From: a bacterium D16-51
GTDB taxonomy: Bacteria > Bacillota > Clostridia > Lachnospirales > Lachnospiraceae
NCBI GenBank assembly: GCA_003612285.1
Contig: RAYE01000025.1
Coordinates: 1 to 64,000, forward strand
DNA length: 64,000 nt
Direction: 5' to 3'
Shown here: positions 40,448 to 47,826 of the stretch, in pieces
How the letters are laid out: every line of letters begins with the position of its first letter
Numbering within the stretch: the first letter of the stretch is position 1
Notes under the pieces: generated by a model
What the model was told of the DNA's origin: nothing
The model's database searches: none
Seen by the model: the letters and a program-made list of their open reading frames with translations, nothing else
Made by a program: the position numbers and the translations under genes

Positions 40448-41101
40448 CTACAGTTTGAAAATGATATTATCTAACATAGCGTCTGTTTTGCCGACTGCTG
40501 CCGTCTGCTTAAAATAAATCGCCTTATCCAAGAAATGTACCGCACCGTCAAACTGTACCCTATATTCCTCTATATCCTCTGCCTTTAGGTACTGTCTGCC
40601 GTACATTTCTTTCATATCCCGCCATACATTCCACGGTATAAAGAAAAAATCATCTTTAATATTGACGCATACCCCGCACAATGCCCCTAATCGGTTGTGT
40701 TTTTCCAATACGTCCATTTGCGTATCTGTCAGCACATTCCTATTTATCCTGTCTTTACTTGTTCTTTTCGCTTCAAATACGATTGACCGCCCACCGTGTA
40801 AGGTCCCTTGAAAATCGGGTTGTGCCGGGGTGCTAAAACGTCCTGTAAATATTCCGTTTTGACTTTTCTTTGATACTCGGAACGGTTCGGGCGTTTTATC
40901 TATTGCTGCTATGCCGTGCTGCTGATACATTCTACACCCGGCTAAAATTTCCCTTTCAAAGTGCTGCCCCTGTGCGTTGTTCTGCCTGTTTTTATACTGC
41001 TGCCTTAGCTTCTCTTCGTCTATTGGCGTTTCCCTTGCCGTCTGCCATGCCCTTAACTCTCTTTCTGTGTCCGAATCGGTCACAAATCCGTTATTTCTCA
41101 T
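40448..41101 (-). CDS. RecU-like Holliday junction resolvase
   Basis: 217 aa. GQHFEREILAGCRMY, KTPEPFRV, AQPDFQGTLHGGRSIVFEAKRT and LGALCGVCVNI carry the RecU nuclease pattern (catalytic Asp and E-x-K). It resolves branched DNA before packaging. Dispersed-motif copy 7 encodes VTDSDT at residues 7-12. Confidence 0.85.
   Translation of the reverse strand: MRNNGFVTDSDTERELRAWQTARETPIDEEKLRQQYKNRQNNAQGQHFEREILAGCRMYQQHGIAAIDKTPEPFRVSKKSQNGIFTGRFSTPAQPDFQGTLHGGRSIVFEAKRTSKDRINRNVLTDTQMDVLEKHNRLGALCGVCVNIKDDFFFIPWNVWRDMKEMYGRQYLKAEDIEEYRVQFDGAVHFLDKAIYFKQTAAVGKTDAMLDNIIFKL
41066..41084 (-). promoter_or_regulatory. dispersed near-palindromic site, copy 7 (coding)
   Basis: TGTGTCCGAATCGGTCACA at the start of the RecU-like gene. 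Confidence 0.6.
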
Positions 41102-41333
41102 TCTTTACCGCCTCCCATTCCACTAACTGTAGTACCTTAGTTTCGTTAATCTCATACATGAAATTTACTTGCTGCCTTTTGCACGAATGTACCGCCAAAA
41201 TATCCGTTATTGTTACCTCTGCGGACCTTGCCGTAACCGGCCCGCCAACTATTCCGATAGCGCCATGAAATGTTATATTGACTTTATCCCCTATCTCATA
41301 AGGGGAATGTGCTATAAATGCCGACTGCTGCAT
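41091..41333 (-). CDS. hypothetical protein, 80 aa
   Basis: Small beta protein (YEIGDKVNITFHGAIGIVGGPVTARSAEVTITDIL). Overlaps the RecU start. Similar small genes occur beside nuclease genes; role unknown. Confidence 0.5.
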   Translation of the reverse strand: MQQSAFIAHSPYEIGDKVNITFHGAIGIVGGPVTARSAEVTITDILAVHSCKRQQVNFMYEINETKVLQLVEWEAVKNEK

Positions 41334-41334
41334 A

Positions 41335-41652
41335 TCAGCAACCCCTCCTTTCCGTTATCTCATGGATTTTCAATGTATAGTATTCTTTCCCCGGCTCTGC
41401 TCCCCACTCTTCCCGCCCTGTCTTTATATCCAGTGTGCATAGTGCGATAAATTCCGGTCTACTGCTGCCGTATCCGTTCCTAAATCTGATTTCCCTTTTA
41501 TCGCCCCCACTGGGTATATTAGAATACGGGTACATCTCAAATATTTTCTTGAAACGGCTTGTATAATACGGCTTTATCTCTCTGTATTCCTCTTTCTTTT
41601 CCCCGGACAGAATCATATAAAACCATTTACCCATTGTTGGAAGTGTCAGCAT
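41335..41652 (-). CDS. ASCH-domain-like protein
   Basis: 105 aa. WFYMILSGEKKEEYREIKPYYTSRF near the start and FRNGYGSSRPEF...EYYTLKIHEI match the ASCH fold found in phages and thought to bind RNA or modified nucleotides. It overlaps the exonuclease gene. Confidence 0.75.
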   Translation of the reverse strand: MLTLPTMGKWFYMILSGEKKEEYREIKPYYTSRFKKIFEMYPYSNIPSGGDKREIRFRNGYGSSRPEFIALCTLDIKTGREEWGAEPGKEYYTLKIHEITERRGC

Positions 41653-42157
41653 TGTTTGCCCTCCCCTCTATCATCTTTTTGTAGCAGTACAGGGTTGCTT
41701 TTACGTCCTCTAAAGAATCATGTGCCTTAAATTTGTATCCGTAATATTCTGCACATTTTGTAATGCTCTGCCATTTATAAGAATCGTGTAAGCTGTCGTA
41801 TTCGCCGTATATCCTTGCAAACATTATCATAGGGTCAACCCATTTTCCGGGGTCTATGTAAATTCCATAAGCCTTTAAAAAGCTGTTTTCAAAATCCACA
41901 TTGTAAGCTATAACTTCATCTGCTGCCGTCAATATCTCCTTTACCTTTTCCCTACATAGCAAAAACGGCGGTTTACTTATAACCATTTGTGGCGCAATTC
42001 CGTTTATCTTCTGTGCCGTATCCCATGTTTTGTGCCTAAGCGGTTTACAATATGTGTTGAAAAGCGTATTGTAATTTTCATCAATGATAGATACCTGCAG
42101 TACTTCATCAATCCCCGCCTTTAATCCTGTTGTTTCAAAATCAATTACCGCTATCAT
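41627..42157 (-). CDS. DnaQ-like 3'-5' exonuclease
   Basis: 176 aa. VIDFETTGLKAG (ExoI), AYNVDFENSFLKAYG (ExoII) and HDSLEDVKATLYCY (ExoIII, DEDDh) are present. Proofreading or DNA/RNA degradation during phage replication. Overlaps both neighbours. Confidence 0.88.
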   Translation of the reverse strand: MIAVIDFETTGLKAGIDEVLQVSIIDENYNTLFNTYCKPLRHKTWDTAQKINGIAPQMVISKPPFLLCREKVKEILTAADEVIAYNVDFENSFLKAYGIYIDPGKWVDPMIMFARIYGEYDSLHDSYKWQSITKCAEYYGYKFKAHDSLEDVKATLYCYKKMIEGRANNADTSNNG

Positions 42158-42855
42158 GCCTGTACTTCTCCTTTCCTCATTCTCTGTTTTATCCTGTCTT
42201 TAATGCTTGTCAGCTTTTTCTCTGTTTCTAGCCGTTCCTCTGCCAGTCCGCAATAATACGGGTCAATCTCAAACCCTATAAAGTCGTGTCCTGTCCTGTG
42301 TGCTGCTATCAGACAACTACCGCTTCCGGCGTGTGTGTCTATAATCTTATCCCCTATGTTGGCGTAACGTCTGATAATCATTTCATACAGTCTTGCGGGT
42401 TTTTGGTTCGGGTGTATGCGTATTTCTTTGTTTTTCATATCCCCTTGTAACATACCATTCCAACGAAAAGAAAATTTCCTTACCGCCGTGTCAAAACTGG
42501 TCCATGCTAATTCACAATCCGCAAAATCTGTATACTCATTCTGCTTATCCCATACAATCCAACAACTGCTATCTATCGGTATCCGGCTTATAAAATGGTT
42601 CGCACCGAATATAATTTGATTCTTGCTTATCCTAAACAGTTCTTCAAAGTATGCCGGCCCCGGTGCTTCCTTGTCTTTCCCCTCATACGGTTTATAGTCC
42701 TGTGGGATTGCTAAACCGCCCCTGTATTTGTTTTTCTGTCCGGCTTCCCCGATTCCATACGGTACATCTACTATTGCCAATTCAAAAAACTTGTCGGGGA
42801 ATGTTTTCATACCTACCATGCAATCCACATTATGAATTTTGTTTAATTCGTACAA
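42154..42855 (-). CDS. DNA adenine/N4-cytosine methyltransferase (beta class)
   Basis: 233 aa. Catalytic motif IV is DVPY (30-33) in place of DPPY, then a target-recognition section, then the SAM motif DTHAGSGSCLIAAHRTGHDFIGFEID near the C-terminus: the order of beta-class enzymes. HPNQKPARLYEMI is the usual block before motif I. No restriction partner is near, so it is an orphan that may protect phage DNA. Stop overlaps the next gene. Confidence 0.87.
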   Translation of the reverse strand: MYELNKIHNVDCMVGMKTFPDKFFELAIVDVPYGIGEAGQKNKYRGGLAIPQDYKPYEGKDKEAPGPAYFEELFRISKNQIIFGANHFISRIPIDSSCWIVWDKQNEYTDFADCELAWTSFDTAVRKFSFRWNGMLQGDMKNKEIRIHPNQKPARLYEMIIRRYANIGDKIIDTHAGSGSCLIAAHRTGHDFIGFEIDPYYCGLAEERLETEKKLTSIKDRIKQRMRKGEVQA

Positions 42856-43787
42856 TCTGTATCACGCTCCAATCTCTGCCTTATCCACGGTCTTTTATCT
42901 AAATACTCTTTCCACGTTTCTTTCCTGTACAGATTGCCGTATATGTAACGGTTGGTAAATTCAAGCTGTGCTTTGTTCGGTCTGATTCCTAAACCCTCGT
43001 TCCTTTCTGCCTGTGCGTAAAGGTGTATGCCCTTATGACGTTTCAACCTCTGTACCCTGTAGTCCGCTTCGTCTAGGTCTTTCCGCACCAACACATATAT
43101 AAATAACCTGTACGGCTTTATACCTCTGCTGCCCAACATTTCCGCTACCCTGTCAATGCTTTCTATCTGCCCTATCGTGTCGCACGAAAACCGAATCCAC
43201 TTTATCCAGTCCAACCCCGCCAATATGTCCGCTACCTCTTCCGTAACTAATCTTGCGTCCATGCCTTGATTAAGGTCTATCTTCCACCCTTTGCCTATCA
43301 TGTCCTTTAGCTGCTCTATGCCGTATCTGCAAGCCAATATGTTATTATCCATAAGTATTAGATTAGGCGTATCGAATCTAACTAGCTGCGTCCATTTCCT
43401 GTACGGCTTTATATTCCCCTCTTTCTGTGGCACATAGCACCACGGGCATTTTCTAGGGCAACCCCTTGTAATGTACCCTATGGCATAATCACAATCGGGA
43501 TATATGGAATAATCCGGGTATATATCATCTATCTCCTGTGGCAGCTTGCTTTCTATGTCGTATCCTGTACCGCCCTTTATGGTATCCGGCGGTAAATCCT
43601 TGTTTTCTTCTGTAAAGTCAAATATCTTTGAGGAATAAACACGGTCATAGGTCTTTACAGGGTCCCACCATTCCACGGTATCCCCTTTTGCCTTGTGGTA
43701 AGCTGATATTTTCATAAGGGCATAGTTCGGGAACGTCTTAGCCTTTTTAAAGTGTTCCTTTTCGCTGTCATGCAATCCTATAATCAC
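42843..43787 (-). CDS. radical SAM protein
   Basis: 314 aa. The 4Fe-4S motif C110-x3-C114-x2-C117 (RGCPRKCPWCY) is followed by the TIM-barrel strands (NLILMDNNIL, DLNQGMDARLV, WIRFSCDT). The N-terminal 95 residues look like a shortened B12-binding domain (ALMKISAYHKAKGDTVEWW). Such proteins are found in many gut phages; the substrate is unknown. It sits between the Rep-like and DNA-methylase genes, so DNA or nucleotide modification is conceivable. Confidence 0.85.
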   Translation of the reverse strand: MIIGLHDSEKEHFKKAKTFPNYALMKISAYHKAKGDTVEWWDPVKTYDRVYSSKIFDFTEENKDLPPDTIKGGTGYDIESKLPQEIDDIYPDYSIYPDCDYAIGYITRGCPRKCPWCYVPQKEGNIKPYRKWTQLVRFDTPNLILMDNNILACRYGIEQLKDMIGKGWKIDLNQGMDARLVTEEVADILAGLDWIKWIRFSCDTIGQIESIDRVAEMLGSRGIKPYRLFIYVLVRKDLDEADYRVQRLKRHKGIHLYAQAERNEGLGIRPNKAQLEFTNRYIYGNLYRKETWKEYLDKRPWIRQRLERDTDCTN

Positions 43788-44647
43788 TTTGCCCTATCCC
43801 TCACTTTCCGCATTTTCAGATACACGCTCCACCCTGTATAATCGTTGTATTGAAAATCTATCTTTGTAGGCTCATACCCCTTATATACCTTTCTCCAGTA
43901 TTCTTTATCTTCCGGGGTCTTTGCCAATGTGCAAACCTTTCTGTAACTGTATTTGCTGTCGTTTTTCCTTACCTTTGGTTTTTTCAGATTCATAGAGGTA
44001 CTCCACTTCTTGCACCCCTTTTTACGCTTGTTTATGTAATTTACTAACCCCTCTATGCCGTTCTCATTAGGCTGTAGCCTGTCGCAATTCACAAACCCCA
44101 AGTAATCTACGTTTTTCCTGTATTCCGGGTCTTTTGCTTTCTTCCAGTTAATCCGGGTCTTACTCCACATCAACTCCAAATCATCACGGCTTAAACCGCC
44201 ATTTATGATAATGTGGTGGTGTATCCTTACCGCCTTAGTGCTTTTATCCTCTATCCCCTCTAAGGTCAACTGCTGCCCCTCTTCATCTTCCGGGGTGTAC
44301 TCTGTCACAAGCATATATTTTAAGTCCTGCCCCGTTTCCCTTTTCATCTTCCTTTTTACCCTGTCAAGATAGTTGTGTACGTTCCTTTCCGCTTCCTCTA
44401 GGGTAATAGGTAAATGTTTTTCATTATACGTTGCTGATATATGTAAATCATCTGCCCCAAAATTAGTATTGGCTATCTGCACAAACCGCCGTTTGCTTCT
44501 CTTATCATTCAAATTTTTCTGCTGTGCGCTGCTCTTCCCCTTTTTCTCTTTCCCCGCTTCCGGCTTATTCGTTACATGGACTATATCAACCTCTAAATAT
44601 TCCTCTCCGCAATATATTTTTTTCTCTCTTACAAAACTTTTCCTCAT
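43784..44647 (-). CDS. HUH-type replication initiator (rolling-circle Rep-like)
   Basis: 287 aa. The metal site IHHHIIINGG (HUH motif) and a C-terminal tyrosine region GLVNYINKRKKG (Y-x-x-K) mark a single-Tyr HUH endonuclease that nicks its origin. DDLHISATYNEKHLP is the preceding motif 1-like block. First gene after an operator-controlled promoter (two operator copies at 44700-44744). With ParA/ParB it suggests plasmid-like replication. Confidence 0.78.
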   Translation of the reverse strand: MRKSFVREKKIYCGEEYLEVDIVHVTNKPEAGKEKKGKSSAQQKNLNDKRSKRRFVQIANTNFGADDLHISATYNEKHLPITLEEAERNVHNYLDRVKRKMKRETGQDLKYMLVTEYTPEDEEGQQLTLEGIEDKSTKAVRIHHHIIINGGLSRDDLELMWSKTRINWKKAKDPEYRKNVDYLGFVNCDRLQPNENGIEGLVNYINKRKKGCKKWSTSMNLKKPKVRKNDSKYSYRKVCTLAKTPEDKEYWRKVYKGYEPTKIDFQYNDYTGWSVYLKMRKVRDRAK

Positions 44648-44699
44648 GCCATCATTCTCCTTATACTATCCCTTGCATAAGGTACACAAACTAAAACAT

Positions 44700-44715
44700 A
44701 TACTTATGCAACTAT
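44700..44715. promoter_or_regulatory. phage operator copy (ATACTTATGCAACTAT)
   Basis: One mismatch in the right arm. Upstream of the Rep gene. Confidence 0.65.
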
Positions 44716-44728
44716 ACATACACATAAT

Positions 44729-44744
44729 ATACTTGTGTAAGTAT
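44729..44744. promoter_or_regulatory. phage operator copy (ATACTTGTGTAAGTAT)
   Basis: Inside a candidate minus-strand promoter: TTATAG, 16 bp, TATATT. Drives the Rep and downstream replication genes. Confidence 0.7.
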
Positions 44745-44793
44745 ATCCTATAAGTTATGCCTTAGATGTTAATACCCCATACAAGGTCCGAAA

Positions 44794-44827
44794 CGTGCAA
44801 CTTTTTCAGCCTTTAGCACGTTTCTTT
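44794..44827 (+). terminator. hairpin near the Rep leader
   Basis: Stem AAACGTGC/GCACGTTT with a 17-base loop, followed on the plus strand by CTTTTT. Confidence 0.5.
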
Positions 44828-44839
44828 TTGGCTTGCTTA

Positions 44840-44868
44840 TTGACTTTCAGCACGCCCTATAGTATAAT
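44840..44868 (+). promoter_or_regulatory. rightward promoter flanked by GCCCTATAG inverted repeats
   Basis: TTGACT (44840-44845), 17 bp, TATAAT (44863-44868), against the direction of the surrounding genes. GCCCTATAG within the spacer and CTATAGGGC after the start form a 9-bp inverted repeat, a possible operator. Confidence 0.7.
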
Positions 44869-44874
44869 TTGAAT

Positions 44875-44948
44875 AGGTGTAATTATTGCTATAGGGCAGT
44901 AATGAAAAGGTGTTTGCGTCAGCCACTATGCAAACGCCTTTTCTTTTT
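44875..44948 (+). ncRNA. predicted 70-nt small RNA opposite the 3' end of a YopX-like gene
   Basis: From the start site of the promoter at 44840 to a strong terminator is about 70 nt, with no convincing reading frame. The stem AAAAGG(T)GTTTGC / GCAAACGCCTTTT ends in CTTTTT. It overlaps the last codons of the minus-strand gene at 44926, so it is an antisense RNA candidate. Confidence 0.5.
44905..44948. terminator. bidirectional terminator
   Basis: 13-bp stem with T runs on the plus strand and, less strongly, on the minus strand. It ends the early operon coming from the right and the short rightward RNA. Confidence 0.75.
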
Positions 44949-45549
44949 GCTCTCCTTTCCTGTATATCTTTGTTGCAAAATCCGCTGTGAAATATCCCCC
45001 GCAGTCCTTATGTTTTGCCGTGTATCTGCACCCAAGCGTTACATGACCGCATTTAATACAGGTCATTTTTAGGAACGGATACGGCGTTTCCATTACGTCC
45101 AGTGCGGGCAGATACGGTACTTCCCTTTCCGTATCAATACAATGCCTTATGCCCTCTACAAAATCGGGAAAATCTATCATATTGCCGATTACCTTTATAT
45201 CCTGTGTCTGTAGTTCCTTGATTTCTAGTATTTCGCCGTTTATTATGTCTACCGCCGTTTCCGTGTCCTGTATGATGAAATAGCCTATTTCCTGTTCTGT
45301 TTCATAAAGCAAAATATCGCTTTCAAAAATCCCACGTTTCCGGCAGTCTACGGCCCCTGTATCCCTGCATAGCGTTTCTATGCTTATCTCATACACATTT
45401 GCACCCGGATAACCGCCCTTGTCTATGTAATGACCTGCGGGGCGTTTCGCCCCGTCCACTGGTCTAATCGGCGGTTCTGTGATGTATTCGCCCTGTACCC
45501 ATATAGGGCAAGGCGTGTTACTGCTTTTTGCCCTCGCTTTCACTCTCAC
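44926..45549 (-). CDS. YopX-like phage protein, 207 aa
   Basis: Start uncertain; a GTG at 45549 follows AAAGGGCGG. YEISIETLCRDTGAVDCRKRGIFESDIL and IKVIGNMIDFPDF follow the YopX pattern (a turn, then GDI and an IIGNI-type strand). A zinc pair (CIKCGH) and CGGYFTADF are near the end. The stop lies over the terminator at 44905. Function of YopX proteins is unknown. Confidence 0.65.
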   Translation of the reverse strand: MRVKARAKSSNTPCPIWVQGEYITEPPIRPVDGAKRPAGHYIDKGGYPGANVYEISIETLCRDTGAVDCRKRGIFESDILLYETEQEIGYFIIQDTETAVDIINGEILEIKELQTQDIKVIGNMIDFPDFVEGIRHCIDTEREVPYLPALDVMETPYPFLKMTCIKCGHVTLGCRYTAKHKDCGGYFTADFATKIYRKGEQKEKAFA

Positions 45550-46000
45550 GCACCGCCCTTTCCGCAACTGTGCCTATGATTTCCATTTGCAAAGTATCAT
45601 CTACCCCCATAGAGTCAACGCACGGTAAAAGCTGATGTATAATTCCGTCCGGGTCAATCCAACGGAAAACAACCACACCTGCCAACCTTACTTTTACTGT
45701 TTCCCCCTCGAATCCCGGCAATGTATTGTATTCCCTGTCTACCGTTGCACGGTCAACAACAAACTCCCTTACCTCGCCGTCAACTAACATGGTTGTAATA
45801 TCCCCTGTGTACATCCGCTTGCCGTGTTTGTCCGTGTATTCCGTTTCTTCCCCAAGCGTTGTAGGGTTAATGTTGTAAAATTCACCGTCCGGCGTTCCTA
45901 TTTCCGCTATTTCCTCTGTGTTGTATCCGTATGATGGCATACCGAAAACCCACTTGTACTCCATTTTTCCCCTGTCAAAAGTCAAACCTCTATATTTCAT
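45518..46000 (-). CDS. YopX-like phage protein, 160 aa
   Basis: KYRGLTFDRGKMEYKWVFGMP, INPTTLGEETEYTDKHGKRMYTGDI and MEIIGTVAE give the YopX signature. Overlaps the downstream YopX-like gene by about 30 bp; the two look like diverged paralogues. SD GGAGGCAG upstream. Confidence 0.7.
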   Translation of the reverse strand: MKYRGLTFDRGKMEYKWVFGMPSYGYNTEEIAEIGTPDGEFYNINPTTLGEETEYTDKHGKRMYTGDITTMLVDGEVREFVVDRATVDREYNTLPGFEGETVKVRLAGVVVFRWIDPDGIIHQLLPCVDSMGVDDTLQMEIIGTVAERAVRESESEGKKQ

Positions 46001-46011
46001 CTGCTGCCTCC

Positions 46012-46350
46012 TTACAACTTGATTTCAAGCGGATATTGCGCCTTTATTTCCCTGTTTCGTGCTACGTTTGCCTGTAATAGTTCCTGTGCTTCCTGTATCT
46101 CTTTTTCTGTCGGCTTTCTGCCCTGTGCCTGTGCCTTTGCCGTCATTTCCTCAAACCGCTTTATATCCCGTCTTAATGCCGTATCCGTTGCCGATATGGT
46201 GTACACCGCCTTGCAACGTGGGCATTTCAGATAGTAATACTCAATATCGCCTACCTTTTTCCATTTTGGCTTTGCTTTATTGATTATCCGGCTGCACTTA
46301 TCGCACTTGATTATTGACTTGCCTTTTTTTCTCATTCCAAATATCTGCAT
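46012..46350 (-). CDS. zinc-finger phage protein, 112 aa
   Basis: Starts at the ATG behind AAGAGGTAAAGCT. CDKCSR and CPRCKAVYTI pairs make one zinc ribbon; the rest is a basic helix (RRDIKRFEEMTAKAQAQGRK). Related zinc-ribbon proteins are frequent in phage early operons. Confidence 0.65.
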   Translation of the reverse strand: MQIFGMRKKGKSIIKCDKCSRIINKAKPKWKKVGDIEYYYLKCPRCKAVYTISATDTALRRDIKRFEEMTAKAQAQGRKPTEKEIQEAQELLQANVARNREIKAQYPLEIKL

Positions 46351-46373
46351 AGCTTTACCTCTTATTCTTTAGC

Positions 46374-46391
46374 GGGGTGCTACCGCACCCC
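46374..46391 (-). promoter_or_regulatory. DGR target hairpin after VR2
   Basis: Stem GGGGTGC/GCACCCC around TACC (GGTA on the coding strand), 43 bp past VR2. Between hairpin and VR lies AAACTGATTACTG-AATAACTG on the coding strand, matching AAACTGATAACTG-GATAACTG at VR1. Confidence 0.8.
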
Positions 46392-46398
46392 TAAACAG

Positions 46399-47382
46399 TT
46401 ATTCAGTAATCAGTTTGCCGTTTATCTCATAAAAAGCGGAGCGGAAACCAACGTCGCCGAGGGAGTCGGAGCGGGGGTCATTCAAGCTAAGAGCGGACGC
46501 ACCCGAATGGGACGTAAAGTGGAACGCCGACCCCCGGAAAGGCAACCACTCCCCCTCCGTTGCGTCAAAATACACATAGGTTTTAAGTTCTGATTCTGCC
46601 CGCTTGTCCGGCACAATCCCCAAATCTTTTAATGCCTGTGGCACTTCCTGTAAATCTATCTTTAAATCAGCTATCCTTGTACCGTCATAATCCGGCGTGT
46701 AGTCCTCTGCTGCTGCCCTGTCGGTTATCGTGATTTCCCCGGCTTCAACCTCTACCCGGACCGGTCCCCTTGCCGTCCTCAACTGCTGCCATGCCGTGCT
46801 ATCTTTTAACCACCCTGTTAATGCTGCGTCATTGTTCGGTATATACTCTATTGCGCCGTCTAACAGGCGTAACCCTGCCAACCATTCCCATACATTGCCG
46901 TTAAGGTCTGATACGCCGTATATAGTGTTGTCGTGATTCCATGTTGCCGGTCCGCTTCCTGTTTTGGAGCGTCCGTATCCGCAACCGTCACAATCTGCCT
47001 TTTCCTCTTTGTGGTAATAGTCCGTGCCGTAATCCGTGTTGCCGTGTGGCATAGTATCCTTTTCCCGGCTCTGATTCAATAAATATTCCCACTCTACTGC
47101 AGTCATTAAGTGCCAACCCTCGCCCTTTGCGATACAGGCAGTTACCGCCCCGTCAAAGGTTACATTTACTGCCGGGTCAAGCATTGGCAAGCTATACGCC
47201 CTGCCCTTGATAATCACGTTTGGATACTTTGAAATATAAATAGCGTCTGCCATGTATTCCCCAATCTTAAAGATTGCCGGAGTTTCCGCTGCGTCTTTCG
47301 GACGCTCAAAACGGCACATAATAGACGGTATCCCCCTATCGTCAAAAATTACTACGTTGTTGTGTTCGGTTGCTTTGCTCAT
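46399..47382 (-). CDS. DGR target protein 2: C-type-lectin-fold protein in the early region
   Basis: 327 aa. Same fold as target 1: GEGWHLMTAVEWEYLLNQ, MPHGNTDYGTDYYH, DLNGNVWEWLAGLR, then EWLPFRGSAF..GFRSAF. The variable repeat encodes residues 279-316 of 327. N-terminal half (to about 60) differs from target 1. It lies among early genes 38 kb from the RT, next to zinc-finger and YopX-like genes, not in the tail module. It may be a lysogen-expressed binding protein or a second adhesin. Confidence 0.9.
   Translation of the reverse strand: MSKATEHNNVVIFDDRGIPSIMCRFERPKDAAETPAIFKIGEYMADAIYISKYPNVIIKGRAYSLPMLDPAVNVTFDGAVTACIAKGEGWHLMTAVEWEYLLNQSREKDTMPHGNTDYGTDYYHKEEKADCDGCGYGRSKTGSGPATWNHDNTIYGVSDLNGNVWEWLAGLRLLDGAIEYIPNNDAALTGWLKDSTAWQQLRTARGPVRVEVEAGEITITDRAAAEDYTPDYDGTRIADLKIDLQEVPQALKDLGIVPDKRAESELKTYVYFDATEGEWLPFRGSAFHFTSHSGASALSLNDPRSDSLGDVGFRSAFYEINGKLITE
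46435..46547 (-). repeat. DGR variable repeat 2 (VR2)
   Basis: 113 bp, 100 identical to the TR. All 13 differences are at TR adenines (T on the plus strand). The 3' side is CCGCTCCGCTTTTT, as in VR1. Confidence 0.95.
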
Positions 47383-47397
47383 TCTTGCTTGTCCTCC

Positions 47398-47604
47398 TTA
47401 TTTCTTAGAATAGATTGAATGTAACTTTATGCTTCCACGCCTTTTTATGCTTTCCTCGGTATGTATACCTGTATCAAAGAACGCACAAAAGGTTGTACCG
47501 CCTATAACACTGGTTGCAATTATGTATTGCCCTATATTGTGAAACTCGCACCGCTTTACATTCCTGTAAACTACGGTGTATTTTTCTGTCCGGCTTCCTG
47601 CCAT
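47398..47604 (-). CDS. hypothetical protein, 68 aa
   Basis: Small beta-type protein (EKYTVVYRNVKRCEFHNIGQYIIATSVI) with a basic end. Upstream neighbour of DGR target 2 by 15 bp, so co-transcribed. No family recognised. Confidence 0.5.
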   Translation of the reverse strand: MAGSRTEKYTVVYRNVKRCEFHNIGQYIIATSVIGGTTFCAFFDTGIHTEESIKRRGSIKLHSIYSKK

Positions 47605-47626
47605 GCCTACGCTCCTTTCCCGCTGC

Positions 47627-47824
47627 CTACCTTAATTTTTCTATCGCCTTTTCCTCTTCTCTTATGTCCTCTGCTGCCTGTACAATCTGCCTGTAATCCT
47701 CTTTTAATGCGTCTGCCGTCATTTCCAACAATTCAAGCGGTAAATATCCGTCTACAATCTCATTTCCTACCATGTCAGCCAACTCCCTAGCCTTTTCCTG
47801 TAGTTCCTCTATTGTATACGCCAT
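47627..47824 (-). CDS. hypothetical helical protein, 65 aa
   Basis: Helices with YTIEELQEKARELADMVGNEI and YRQIVQAAEDIREEEKAIEKL. Two bases separate it from the HTH gene, so it is in the same operon. Resembles small recombination-mediator or coiled-coil helpers; not assigned. Confidence 0.55.
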   Translation of the reverse strand: MAYTIEELQEKARELADMVGNEIVDGYLPLELLEMTADALKEDYRQIVQAAEDIREEEKAIEKLR

Positions 47825-47826
47825 AC

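Noticed and set aside
44869-45072. A 67-aa rightward frame after the small RNA promoter
   Set aside because: It runs through a strong terminator hairpin and opposite a well-supported gene; its composition is that of a shadow frame.
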